Positions 26,051 through 34,295 of a stretch of DNA of 64,000 bases are shown here, one piece after another (positions within the stretch are counted from its first letter, which is position 1; each line of letters opens with the position of its first letter). Source of the stretch: Microlunatus speluncae. Lineage in GTDB: Bacteria; Actinomycetota; Actinomycetes; Propionibacteriales; Propionibacteriaceae. Both the position numbers and the translations under genes were made by a program. Where the stretch lies: positions 620,001 through 684,000 of the forward strand of contig NZ_VKCZ01000020.1 in assembly GCF_009299835.1 (NCBI RefSeq), written 5' to 3'. The notes under the pieces are model-generated. The model ran no database searches. It was not told where the DNA came from and saw nothing but the letters and a program-made list of their open reading frames with translations.

Positions 26051-27214
26051 GTGAGCACGAAGGACTGGCTCGAGAAGGACTATTACAAGGTCCTGGGCGT
26101 TTCCTCCGACGCCAAGCCGGAGGAGATCAAGAAGGCGTACCGCAAGCTGGCCCGGGAGAACCATCCCGACGCCAACCCCGGCAACGCGGAGGCCGAGCAG
26201 CGGTTCAAGCAGGTCTCCGAGGCCAACGACGTGTTGGCCGACACGGCCAAGCGCAAGGAGTACGACGACGCCCGCCGGCTGTTCGGCGGCGGGGGTTTCC
26301 GGTTCCCGCGCGGCGGCCAGAGCGGCGGGCCGTCGGTCGACGATCTGTTCCGCAATGCCTCCGGCGACGGCGGCATCGGCGATCTCTTCGGCGGCCTGTT
26401 CAACAACGCCAACCGCTCCCGCACCACGACCACCCGCGGCCCGCGCCGCGGCAGTGACGTCGAGGGCGAGGTGACGATCGACTTCAACGACTCGATCGAC
26501 GGCGTCACGGTCGGCATGCAGATGGTGTCCGACGCGGCCTGCGCCGGCTGCCGGGGCACCGGCGCCAAGGCCGGGACGGTGCCGCGGGTCTGCCCGACCT
26601 GTGAGGGCAGCGGGATGCAGACGTCGACCTCCGGCGGCGTCTTCGCCGTCACCGAGCCGTGCCGCGACTGTCGCGGTCGCGGCATGGTGGTCGACGATCC
26701 CTGCCCGGTCTGCCACGGCTCCGGCCGGGGCAAGTCGACGAAGTCGATGCAGGTCCGGATCCCGGCCGGCGTCACCGACGGGCAACGGATCCGGCTGAAG
26801 GGTCGCGGCGGTGCCGGCGAGAACGGCGGTGCCGCGGGCGACCTCTACGTCGTCGTCCACGTCCGGCAGCATCCGATCTTCGGGCGTCTCGGGGACAACC
26901 TGACCCTGACCGCACCGGTCACGTTCCCCGAGGCGGCGCTGGGGGCCGAGATCGAGGTGCCGACGCTTGGTGCCGCTCCGGTCCGACTCAAGATCCCGGC
27001 CGGTACGCCGAACGGGCGCACCTTCCGGGTCCGCGGCCGCGGCTCGACCAAGCGGGACGGCTCCAGGGGCGACCTGCTGGTCACCGTCGAGGTGGTGGTC
27101 CCGGACCAGCTCGACGACGCGGCCCGGCAGGCCTTGGAGACGTACGCCAACGCCCTCGGCCCGTCCAATCCCCGGGCCCAGCTGCTGGCCGAGGCCGCGG
27201 GGACCGGACGGTGA
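26051..27214 (+). CDS. dnaJ: co-chaperone DnaJ (Hsp40)
   Basis: The 387-residue type I DnaJ has a J-domain with the HPD motif (ARENHPDANPG), a Gly/Phe-rich linker (GGGGFRFPRGG), four zinc-finger repeats CAGCRGTG, CPTCEGSG, CRDCRGRG and CPVCHGSG, and the two C-terminal substrate domains. It stimulates the DnaK ATPase and delivers clients. The GTG start follows GAAGGAGGG. It sits in the dnaK operon, ahead of hspR. Confidence 0.97.
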   Translation: MSTKDWLEKDYYKVLGVSSDAKPEEIKKAYRKLARENHPDANPGNAEAEQRFKQVSEANDVLADTAKRKEYDDARRLFGGGGFRFPRGGQSGGPSVDDLFRNASGDGGIGDLFGGLFNNANRSRTTTTRGPRRGSDVEGEVTIDFNDSIDGVTVGMQMVSDAACAGCRGTGAKAGTVPRVCPTCEGSGMQTSTSGGVFAVTEPCRDCRGRGMVVDDPCPVCHGSGRGKSTKSMQVRIPAGVTDGQRIRLKGRGGAGENGGAAGDLYVVVHVRQHPIFGRLGDNLTLTAPVTFPEAALGAEIEVPTLGAAPVRLKIPAGTPNGRTFRVRGRGSTKRDGSRGDLLVTVEVVVPDQLDDAARQALETYANALGPSNPRAQLLAEAAGTGR

Positions 27215-27220
27215 TCGTCG

Positions 27221-27640
27221 ATGACCGCCAATCTTCCCCAACGGATCGACAACGACGCGCCGGTGTTCGTGATCTCGGTGGCCGCCGGCCTGGCCGGGAT
27301 GCACCCGCAGACCCTGCGTAGCTATGACCGGATGGGCCTGGTCTCGCCCCGCCGCACGGCGGGGCGCGGCCGGCGCTACTCGGCCCGGGACATCGCCAAG
27401 CTGCGGATGATCCAGCGGCTCAGCCAGGACGAGGGGATCAACCTCGAAGGCATCCGCCGGATCCTGGAGCTGGAGACCGAGGTCGAGGAGCTGCGCGCCC
27501 GGGTCAACGAGCTGGCCACCCTGCTCGCCGCCGACCGCGCCGTCTCCTCCGCCCGCCGCGTCTTCACCGCCGACCCGATCGGCGGCGTCCGCCTCGGCCG
27601 CTCCGGCCGTCGCCCACCTCGCGCGCTGCCGAGCCGCTGA
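27221..27640 (+). CDS. hspR: heat-shock repressor HspR (MerR family)
   Basis: The 139-residue MerR-type regulator has its helix-turn-helix in GMHPQTLRSYDRMGLVSPRR and a coiled-coil dimer region (LEGIRRILELETEVEELRARV). HspR with DnaK as co-repressor binds HAIR sites; three lie before dnaK and two before clpB in this window. It is the last gene of the dnaK operon, giving feedback control. The Arg-rich C-terminus is typical of actinobacterial HspR. Confidence 0.96.
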   Translation: MTANLPQRIDNDAPVFVISVAAGLAGMHPQTLRSYDRMGLVSPRRTAGRGRRYSARDIAKLRMIQRLSQDEGINLEGIRRILELETEVEELRARVNELATLLAADRAVSSARRVFTADPIGGVRLGRSGRRPPRALPSR

Positions 27641-27769
27641 CCGGTTCTGGGGCGGGCCGCGGACGGGGGATGGTCGCAGAGTCGGTCCGCAACCCAAGCC
27701 GGGGCTAGTGGCACGAAGCGTGGGGTGCAGGTCGTGGACGACGCGGGCCGGGAGTGTGATGCTGGACTG

Positions 27770-28741
27770 ATGAAGTCCCGCTCCGTCACGTTCGTGATCT
27801 TCGAGGACCATGATCAACTCGACCTGACCGGGCCGTACGAGGTGTTCGCGGAGGCCGGCTACCGGTGCACCGTGGTGGCGCCCGAAGCCGGGCCGGTGCG
27901 GTCCGATCTGGGGCTCTCGATCGTCGCCGACCGGGCTCTCGCGGGCACCGATCCCACCTCCGTCGACACCTTGATCGTCACGGGTGGCCGGGTCCGGTCG
28001 GTCCGCCAGAACCGTGAACTCATCGACTGGATCGCGGCCGCGGCCGGGAAGGCCCGCCGGGTCGCCTCGGTGTGCACCGGGACGTTCCTGCTCGCCGAGG
28101 CCGGGCTGCTGGACGGGCGGAGGGCGACGACCCACTGGGCCGAGGCGTCCCGGCTGGCCGCGGACTACCCGGCGGTCACGGTCGACGCCGACGCGATCTA
28201 CGTCAAGGACGGGCGGATCTGGACCTCGGCCGGCGTCACCGCCGGGATGGACCTTGCGCTGGCCATGGTCGAGGCCGACCTCGGCCGCGCCGCCGCGCTC
28301 GACGTCGCCCGGACCCTGGTCCTCTACCTGCGGCGACCGGGCAGCCAGTCCCAGTTCAGCGTCCCGCTGTGGTCGTCCCAACCCGACAGCGACGTCATCC
28401 GAACCGTCGTCGACGCCGTCCACGCCAAGCCCGGCGACCGGCACAGCATCGAGGATCTCGCCGCCCTGGCCGGGCTGAGTCCGCGGCATTTCCAGCGCCG
28501 CTTCACCCGGGAGGTCGGGATGCCGCCGGCCGGCTACCTGGAGCGGGTCCGGATCGAAGCCGCCCAGCAGGCGCTGGCGGAGACCGAGCTCACCCTCGAC
28601 ACCATCGCCCGCCGGTACGGCTTCGGCACCGGCGAGACCCTCCGTCGCTCCTTCCACCGGCTGATCGGGATCGCACCGTCGGACTACCGCGACCGCTTCG
28701 GTACGACCGCCCGTCGCCCGCCCTCGACCCTGGTCGACTAG
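27770..28741 (+). CDS. GlxA-type transcriptional regulator (DJ-1/PfpI plus AraC HTH)
   Basis: The 323-residue protein joins an N-terminal DJ-1/PfpI-like sensor (residues 5-165; FVIFEDHDQLDLTGPYEVF, nucleophile-elbow Cys in SVCTGTFLLAEAGLL) to a C-terminal AraC/XylS double HTH (SPRHFQRRFTREVGMPPAGY and RYGFGTGETLRRSFHRLIG). Members activate genes for nitrogen or small-molecule metabolism. The ATG at 27770 begins just before the sensor. The flavin oxidase gene downstream at 28949 may be its target. Confidence 0.92.
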   Translation: MKSRSVTFVIFEDHDQLDLTGPYEVFAEAGYRCTVVAPEAGPVRSDLGLSIVADRALAGTDPTSVDTLIVTGGRVRSVRQNRELIDWIAAAAGKARRVASVCTGTFLLAEAGLLDGRRATTHWAEASRLAADYPAVTVDADAIYVKDGRIWTSAGVTAGMDLALAMVEADLGRAAALDVARTLVLYLRRPGSQSQFSVPLWSSQPDSDVIRTVVDAVHAKPGDRHSIEDLAALAGLSPRHFQRRFTREVGMPPAGYLERVRIEAAQQALAETELTLDTIARRYGFGTGETLRRSFHRLIGIAPSDYRDRFGTTARRPPSTLVD

Positions 28742-28948
28742 GGCGTCGAGTGGAGACGAATCCCGACCCGAGATCGCCTGTCCGGCCGGGAACGTCACAG
28801 TGGGCGCGCGTCTTGCGGCGCCCGGCGCGGATTCACCGGAACCGGCCCGGCCGGGCGGTCGGACCGGGATACTGAGCGGGCAGGGCAGCCGACCGCGGCA
28901 GATCGGCGGCGGCAGGCCCGACCAGGACGCTCCGGAGAGGAACCACCG

Positions 28949-30313
28949 ATGCCCCCGACCGTGACGAACCTTCAAGATCAACTCCGGGGCGCGGTGCTGA
29001 CCCCGGACAGCCCGGATTATGACCGGGCGCGCACCGTCTGGAACGCGATGGTCGATCGCCGGCCGCAGCTGATCGTGCGCTGCGCAAGCCCGGACGACGT
29101 GGCCACCACGATCCGGTACGGACGCGAGCACGGCCTCGAGCTCGGCGTCCGCTGCGGCGGCCACAGCATCGTCGGCCACTCCATCCCGGAGGACGGGCTG
29201 GTGATCGACCTGACCCCGATGAACCAGGTGACCGTCGATCCGGCGACCCGCCGGGCCACGGTCGCCGGCGGATCGCTGCTCGGAGCGCTCGACGTGGCCG
29301 CCCAGCAGCACGGCCTGGCCACCACGGCCGGCAACGTCTCGCACACCGGCGTCGGCGGCCTCACCCTCGGCGGCGGGATGGGCTGGCTGGCCCGCCAGCA
29401 CGGGCTGACCTGCGACAACGTGGTCTCGTTCGAGGTGGTGACCGCCGACGGCCGCACCGTCCGGGCCGATGCGACCGAAAACCCCGAGCTCTACTGGGGC
29501 CTGCGTGGCGGCGGCGGGAACTTCGGCGTCGTCACCAGCTTCGAGTTCCGGCTGCACGAGGTCACCGATCCGGCCGTCCAGGCGATCCTGACCTTCCCGC
29601 TCGACTCGGCTGCTGCCGCGTTCCGCAACTGGCGCGACCTCGCCCGGGACGTGCCCCGGTCGGCGACGATGACGGCCTGGGTCGGCGACGTCGACGACGC
29701 CCCGGTGGTGAGCCTCGGCTTCGTCTGGGTGGGGGATCCGGCGGGAGCGGACGAGCTGGTGACGCGGTTGCGGTCGATCGGCCGCCCGGTTGACGAGCAG
29801 TTGCGCCGGATGTCGTACCTGGAACTGCAGCAGATGGACGACTATGACCTCGAGGCGCCCTCGCACCGGCGCTACTGGAAGGGGCAGTACTGCCGCGAGC
29901 TGACCGACGCCGCGATCGAGGCGTTCATCCTGCGCGGCTCGCCGGACGGCAGCGGTCAGGGCCTGCCGTACGCCAGCCTGCAGGCGTACGGCGGCGCGAT
30001 CGCGGACGTGCCCGACGACGCCACCGCGTTCAGCCAGCGGGAGACCTTCGTCGAGTTCGTGTCCGCTTCCCGCTGGACCGATCCGGCCGAGGACGAGGCG
30101 CGGATCGCGGCCTCGCGCCGGTACGGAGTCGCGATGGCCCCGTTCGCGAGCGGCTATTACGTCAACGCGCTCACCGACGAGGGCGCGGCCGGCGTCCAGG
30201 GCGCCTACAGCCCGGCCAAGCTGGTCCGGCTGACCGCGCTGAAGGACGCCTGGGACCCCGACAACGTCTTCCACCTCAACCACAACATCGTCCCCACCCC
30301 GACCCCCTCCTGA
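28949..30313 (+). CDS. FAD-linked oxidase of the berberine-bridge type
   Basis: The 454-residue flavoprotein has a PCMH-type FAD-binding domain and a C-terminal berberine-bridge (BBE) segment (AWDPDNVFHLNHNI). The motif RCGGHSIVGHS supplies the His that normally bonds covalently to the flavin 8-alpha position. Where bicovalent members carry a cysteine, this protein has GNVSHTGVGGLTLGGG without Cys, so attachment is probably monocovalent. It oxidises an unknown alcohol, sugar or amine with oxygen. GGAGAGGA precedes the ATG. It ends at a hairpin, convergent with a TetR gene. Confidence 0.9.
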   Translation: MPPTVTNLQDQLRGAVLTPDSPDYDRARTVWNAMVDRRPQLIVRCASPDDVATTIRYGREHGLELGVRCGGHSIVGHSIPEDGLVIDLTPMNQVTVDPATRRATVAGGSLLGALDVAAQQHGLATTAGNVSHTGVGGLTLGGGMGWLARQHGLTCDNVVSFEVVTADGRTVRADATENPELYWGLRGGGGNFGVVTSFEFRLHEVTDPAVQAILTFPLDSAAAAFRNWRDLARDVPRSATMTAWVGDVDDAPVVSLGFVWVGDPAGADELVTRLRSIGRPVDEQLRRMSYLELQQMDDYDLEAPSHRRYWKGQYCRELTDAAIEAFILRGSPDGSGQGLPYASLQAYGGAIADVPDDATAFSQRETFVEFVSASRWTDPAEDEARIAASRRYGVAMAPFASGYYVNALTDEGAAGVQGAYSPAKLVRLTALKDAWDPDNVFHLNHNIVPTPTPS

Positions 30314-30316
30314 GCC

Positions 30317-30366
30317 GAGTTGTCAGAACTGAGTTGTGCCAGGACACAACTCAGTTCTGACAAGTC
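30317..30366. repeat. intergenic hairpin family, copy 2
   Basis: Arms 30317-30338 and 30345-30366 pair with one mismatch around CCAGGA. The outer and inner stems are identical to copy 1. It lies between the convergent oxidase and TetR genes and contains the TetR stop codon. Confidence 0.95.
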
Positions 30367-31100
30367 AGTCGTTGCTGGAGGCCGTCGAGCATCAGGTCGA
30401 GTCCGTAGCGGAAGTAGTCGTCCTGGAGTTGCGTCGGGGATTTGGCCTCGTTGGCGCGCAGGCTCGCCACCACCAGCGGGTGGGCCTCGGCGGTGGCCTC
30501 GACCGCCTGCTTCAGGCTCTCCCGCCAGCCCTCCTCGCTCTGCCCGCTGTGCTCGCGCAGCGACTGGTACGCGACCTCGCTGGTCGCCATCCCGGTGACG
30601 TAGGCGACCAGCGCGCTCATCGCCAGATCGGCGGCGGCGGCATCCAGGCCGGCCGAGCCGAAGACGGCCAGGAGCCGCTCGGACTGCCGGCCGAGGTTCG
30701 GGCCGAGCCGGGCCAGCCCGACCTGGCCGAGCACCGACACCACCCACGGATGCCGCAGCGCCATCGCGCGCAGGCTGCCGGCGGCGGCCACCACGGCGGG
30801 CCGCCAGCCGTCCGGGCCGGGCGGCTCGGGGATCTCGAGCTCGCCGTAGACCTCGTCGACCACCAGCTCGATCAGTTCGTCCTTGTTGGATACGTGCCGA
30901 TAGAGCGAGGCGGCCCCGGCATCCAGCCGGGCGCCGAGGGTGCGCATGCTCAGCGCGCCGAGTCCCTCCTCGTCCAGCAGTCGGAGCGCGGCGGCGACGA
31001 TCTGGCCCTGGCTCAGCGCCGGACGGTCCCGGCCGCTGCGTTTGGTCCGGGTCCAGACGGACGGGACCGGATGCTCCGCGGTGCGGCGGTCGGTCGGCAC
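30351..31100 (-). CDS. TetR-family transcriptional regulator
   Basis: The 249-residue regulator has its N-terminal HTH in IVAAALRLLDEEGLGALSMR and LDAGAASLYRHVSNKDEL, with a C-terminal ligand domain of the TetR_C type. The GTG at 31100 was chosen because GAGAGGAGC lies directly upstream. The protein ends Leu-Thr-Cys-Gln-Asn, with the last codons read from the hairpin repeat. It is divergent from the serine hydrolase gene and probably represses both through the dyad at 31162. Confidence 0.9.
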   Translation of the reverse strand: MPTDRRTAEHPVPSVWTRTKRSGRDRPALSQGQIVAAALRLLDEEGLGALSMRTLGARLDAGAASLYRHVSNKDELIELVVDEVYGELEIPEPPGPDGWRPAVVAAAGSLRAMALRHPWVVSVLGQVGLARLGPNLGRQSERLLAVFGSAGLDAAAADLAMSALVAYVTGMATSEVAYQSLREHSGQSEEGWRESLKQAVEATAEAHPLVVASLRANEAKSPTQLQDDYFRYGLDLMLDGLQQRLTCQN

Positions 31101-31161
31101 GGTGCTCCTCTCGGCGATCGGCTGGGCGCCATCGTACGCGCTTGCGCACAGTGGTCGCATC

Positions 31162-31198
31162 TGCGTACAGTGTTCGCATCAAGGGAACAATGTACGCA
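31162..31198. promoter_or_regulatory. putative TetR operator (large dyad)
   Basis: TGCGTACAGTGTTC (31162-31175) and its near-complement GGAACAATGTACGCA (31184-31198) face each other across 8 bp, with most pairs matching. The site lies between the divergent TetR and serine hydrolase starts, where such repressors bind. A weak promoter (TTGCGC 31142, TACAGT 31166) toward the hydrolase overlaps it. Confidence 0.65.
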
Positions 31199-31212
31199 AC
31201 GAGGAGACTCCG

Positions 31213-32586
31213 ATGACTTTCGATCGTGATCACTGGCAGCGGCGCTTCGACACCCTGCGCCAGGCCCATCACGTGCCCGGCGCCGCGCTGGCCGTCCTGG
31301 CCGACGGCGAGCTGCACGAACTGGCCGGCGGCGTGCTGCACCGCCGGACCGGGGTCCCGGTCACCCCGGGCGCGATCTTCCAGTCCGGCTCGGTGGCCAA
31401 GGTCTACACCGCGACGATGATCATGAAACTGGTCGACGACGGCCGACTTGATCTTGAAGCCCGCGTCGTCGACGTGCTGCCCGAGTTCGGCACGCCCGAC
31501 CCGGAGGCGACGAAGTCGATCACCGTCCGTCAGTTGCTGTCGCACACCGGTGGCGTCACCAACGACTTCAATCTCGACACCGGCCGCGGGGACGACTGCC
31601 TGGAGAAGTATGTGGCCGCCGCCCGCGAGGTGTCGCTCGACCTGCCGCCCGGCGTCACGGTGTCCTACGGCAGCCTCGGCTATGTCGTGCTCGGCCGGCT
31701 GGTCGAGGTGATCACCGGGACCACCTGGGATCAGGCCCTCAAGGATTTGATCTTCACCCCGCTGGGCCTGCGGCAGTCGATGTCGCTGCCCGAGGAGGCG
31801 CTGGCCCACCCGGCGGCGATGAGCCATCTCGGCGAGCCCGGCACCGACCCGGATCCGGCCCCGCACTGGGATCTGATCCCGCGCGCGTTCGGCCCGGCGG
31901 CCCGGGTCCTGGTCTCCGCCGGCGACCTGGCCCGGCTGGCCAAGCTGCACCTCGACGGCGGGGTGGCGCCCGACGGTCGCCGGCTGCTCGGTGCGGAGAC
32001 GGTCGCGGCGATGCAGCGGCCGGAGGGGAAGACCAAGGACAAGTGGACCGTCGGCTCCGACGCCTGGGGTCTGGGCTGGACCCTCTACGACTGGACCGGT
32101 GCCCGCGGTTTTGGTCACGACGGCGCCGCGATCGGCCAGTACGCCTACCTGCGGGCCTTTCCCGATGCGGGCATGGTGGTCGCGCTGATGACCAACGGCG
32201 GCGGTGCCCGCCAGCTCTACGCGGACTTGTTCCGAGAGCTGTTCGCCGAGCTGGCCGGGCTCTCCATGCCGGACCCGTTCGAGGCGCCCGAGCCGGCACC
32301 CGCGGTGGACCTGGCGCCGTTCCTCGGCACGTATCGCCGGGAGGGCGTGGACATCACGATCAGCGAGACCGACACCGGCGGGCGGATCCGCTATGCGTTC
32401 ACCGGCACCATGGCCAAGTTGTCGCCGCCGATCGAGGGCGACCTGCTCCCGGTCGCGCCGGACGTCTTCGGCGCCACCGGCGCCGGCCCGTCCTTCAGCG
32501 AGGGCCTGATGCCGGTCGTCTTCAGCCGGATCAACGGCGACCTCTACTGCTTCGTCGGCATGCGCGCCACCCCGAAAGTCGCCTAA
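31213..32586 (+). CDS. serine hydrolase, class C beta-lactamase family
   Basis: The 457-residue enzyme has the beta-lactamase/D-aminopeptidase fold. The catalytic SxxK is SVAK in FQSGSVAKVYT, the second motif is YGSLGY and the third is HDG in GFGHDGAAIG. A C-terminal beta domain follows (after about residue 370). There is no signal peptide, so it is likely cytoplasmic and acts as an esterase or peptidase more than as an antibiotic resistance enzyme. The ATG follows GAGGAG. It is divergent from, and probably repressed by, the TetR regulator. Confidence 0.88.
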   Translation: MTFDRDHWQRRFDTLRQAHHVPGAALAVLADGELHELAGGVLHRRTGVPVTPGAIFQSGSVAKVYTATMIMKLVDDGRLDLEARVVDVLPEFGTPDPEATKSITVRQLLSHTGGVTNDFNLDTGRGDDCLEKYVAAAREVSLDLPPGVTVSYGSLGYVVLGRLVEVITGTTWDQALKDLIFTPLGLRQSMSLPEEALAHPAAMSHLGEPGTDPDPAPHWDLIPRAFGPAARVLVSAGDLARLAKLHLDGGVAPDGRRLLGAETVAAMQRPEGKTKDKWTVGSDAWGLGWTLYDWTGARGFGHDGAAIGQYAYLRAFPDAGMVVALMTNGGGARQLYADLFRELFAELAGLSMPDPFEAPEPAPAVDLAPFLGTYRREGVDITISETDTGGRIRYAFTGTMAKLSPPIEGDLLPVAPDVFGATGAGPSFSEGLMPVVFSRINGDLYCFVGMRATPKVA

Positions 32587-32589
32587 ACC

Positions 32590-32647
32590 CCCCGAGTTGT
32601 CAGACTCCCACCACGTCATAGCGTGGTGAGAGTCTGACAACTCGGGG
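32590..32647. repeat. intergenic hairpin family, copy 3 (variant stem)
   Basis: Arms of 26 bp (32590-32615 and 32622-32647) pair with one mismatch around TCATAG. The outer GAGTTGTCAGA core is kept, but the following bases are CTC (not ACT) and the inner stem is CACCACG/CGTGGTG. The changes occur on both arms, so pairing is kept. Confidence 0.95.
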
Positions 32648-32681
32648 TTGGGCGGGCGTAGAATTCGGAGAAGTTGGGAAG

Positions 32682-32879
32682 GTGAATTTGGTGGCTGGGT
32701 TGGCGAACCGAGATACCGTACGCCGTCGGCGGGCGATCGCCGATGCGCGGCGGACGTCGGAGCTCGAAGGGTCCCGCAGCACCGACGAGACCCGGGCCGA
32801 CCAGGACGCGTACGTCCGAGGCGAGATCGACATCGATCAACTCGGCCAGCGGGTTCGCGCTCGCTACGGTCTCGCTTGA
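32682..32879 (+). CDS. antitoxin of the VbhA/FicA type
   Basis: The 65-residue protein carries the inhibitory helix motif [S/T]xxxE[G/N] as T25-S-E-L-E29-G30, which in class I Fic systems inserts a Glu into the Fic active site to stop AMP transfer. The rest matches the small VbhA-type antitoxin (ending DIDQLGQRVRARYGLA). The GTG at 32682 is the likely start; GTG at 32691 is also possible. The stop overlaps the toxin start (TTGA). Confidence 0.85.
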   Translation: MNLVAGLANRDTVRRRRAIADARRTSELEGSRSTDETRADQDAYVRGEIDIDQLGQRVRARYGLA

Positions 32880-33517
32880 CCCAGCCGGCGCCGTGGACGG
32901 TCGGCGACGACGAGGACCATTGGTACGGCTACCTGATCCCGCCGGACCACCTGGTGCTCCGCAACCTGGTGGGCGCGACGACGGCCGAGGCGCTCGAGGC
33001 GGCCGAGAACGACCTGCTGGAGTATCGGCTGGCGGAGCTCCGCGAGCACCCGGAGCTGGTGCCCCGCAGCTACGACCTTGATCATCTCTGTGGCCTGCAT
33101 CGCCAGCTCTTCCAGGACGTCTACGCCTGGGCCGGCGAACTGCGCACAGTCGGCCTGGCCAAGGGTGAGGGCGATTCGTTCATGCCGCCGCACGGCATCG
33201 GCCGGCCGGTCGCCGACGCGGCGGCGCGGATCGTCGAGACCGAGCTGCTGCGCCGGGTGCCGGCCGCGAAGCTGCCGGCCGAGATCGCTTCCCTGTATGA
33301 CTTCCTGAACTTCGGCCATCCGTTCCGCGAGGGCAACGGCCGGACCCAGCGGGAGTTCTTCGCGCAGCTGCTGGCCGAGTCCGGCCGCGGCCTGGCCTGG
33401 GACCGGATCGAGATGCGTGAGCTTCATTCGGCCTGCGACTTCGCCCGCAATCGCGGCGACCTGTCCTACCTCAGGGAGATCTTCGAGAAGATCCTGACCG
33501 GCCAGCCGAGTTACTGA
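32876..33517 (+). CDS. Fic-domain AMP-transferase toxin
   Basis: The 213-residue toxin has the full Fic motif HPFREGNGRTQRE with catalytic His, metal-binding Glu and anion-site Gly-Asn-Gly-Arg. Upstream DLDHLCGLHRQLFQDVYAWAGE and RTVGLAKG form the flap typical of class I Fic/VbhT toxins. It would transfer AMP from ATP to a hydroxyl on a target such as topoisomerase; the target is not known here. Translation starts at TTG (32876) overlapping the antitoxin stop by 4 bp, coupling the pair. It has no export or conjugation signal. Confidence 0.88.
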   Translation: MTQPAPWTVGDDEDHWYGYLIPPDHLVLRNLVGATTAEALEAAENDLLEYRLAELREHPELVPRSYDLDHLCGLHRQLFQDVYAWAGELRTVGLAKGEGDSFMPPHGIGRPVADAAARIVETELLRRVPAAKLPAEIASLYDFLNFGHPFREGNGRTQREFFAQLLAESGRGLAWDRIEMRELHSACDFARNRGDLSYLREIFEKILTGQPSY

Positions 33518-33540
33518 CCGGTCAGGACCCCGCCGCGAGC

Positions 33541-34107
33541 TCAGGTGTAGAGGTTGTAGGCGTCGGTGGCGTACGCGATCCGGCGATCGGTGTGGCAGGT
33601 GCCGCAGCCCTCGTACTTGTCCTGGAACGCGATCACCGCGGCGTTGATCGTCGTCGCGGCCCGCAGCTGCGGCAGCCCGTAGTAGGAGAACTCGCTCAGT
33701 TCGTACCAGATGAAGTCGAGCTGGACCTGCAGCCCGTAACGGTCCACGCCGGCGTTGTTGGCGAACTCGACCAGGTTGTCGCCGGGGTAGGTGTCCCAGC
33801 GGCCGCCCGCGCTCCACTGGGCCAGCCCGCGGCCGGGGCCGCCGCCGATCTGGTGGATGGTCGGGTCCATGTAGGACTCCTGGTCGAGGTTGCCGACGAC
33901 GCCGGCGGCCTGGATCGGAGTCAGGCCCTTGCCGACGAAGTAGTTGAAGGCGGCCTCCTCGTTGGCGCGGATGACGCCCGCGGCGGCCTCCTGGACCGGT
34001 TGGGCGCTGGCGGCCGGCGCTGTGACGGCCGAGCCGATCAGGGCCAGCACGAAGGCGCCGGCGACGGCGAGACTGCGGAATCGGAAGTTGATCCTGCTGT
34101 GGGGCAT
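33541..34107 (-). CDS. secreted protein with phage-tail-lysozyme domain
   Basis: The 188-residue protein has a signal peptide ending near APAASAQP (residue 36) and a mature domain of the phage tail lysozyme type (PF18013): NEEAAFNYFVGKGLTPIQAAGVVGNLDQES includes the likely catalytic Glu. Later GGGPGRGLAQWSAGGRWD is a typical substrate groove. It would cleave peptidoglycan outside the membrane. It has no cell-wall anchor and no phage genes around it, so it is probably an endogenous wall hydrolase. The ATG follows GGAGG. Confidence 0.85.
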   Translation of the reverse strand: MPHSRINFRFRSLAVAGAFVLALIGSAVTAPAASAQPVQEAAAGVIRANEEAAFNYFVGKGLTPIQAAGVVGNLDQESYMDPTIHQIGGGPGRGLAQWSAGGRWDTYPGDNLVEFANNAGVDRYGLQVQLDFIWYELSEFSYYGLPQLRAATTINAAVIAFQDKYEGCGTCHTDRRIAYATDAYNLYT

Positions 34108-34174
34108 TGGGGGACCTCCTGGTCATCGTTGGTCGAAGAGTTGACCCCCGAGTTACCCGTTACCCTTCCGTGAT

Positions 34175-34218
34175 CAGGTCTCGATCCTGCCAGGTTCGTC
34201 ATGAATTGTCGAGACCTG
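34175..34218. promoter_or_regulatory. inverted repeat in the leader of the lysozyme gene
   Basis: CAGGTCTCGA (34175-34184) and TCGAGACCTG (34209-34218) pair perfectly over 10 bp around a 24-base loop, 68 bp upstream of the lysozyme ATG. It could be a transcript hairpin or a protein site. No riboswitch class fits. Confidence 0.55.
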
Positions 34219-34295
34219 GGTCACAGTTGGAGAATTTTTACCTGGCGTGGGCGCGGTAGCCGCGCAGCGTGTCGGCCGGCACGTTCATCCCGGGA

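Noticed and set aside
25997..30283. Very long minus-strand frame across dnaJ, hspR, GlxA-type and oxidase genes
   Set aside because: It covers four well-defined plus-strand genes and has the composition of an antisense shadow.
34108..34295. c-di-AMP (ydaO) riboswitch or MtrA box before the secreted lysozyme
   Set aside because: The conserved ydaO core is not recognisable, and GGTAACGGGTAAC has the wrong spacing for known MtrA sites.
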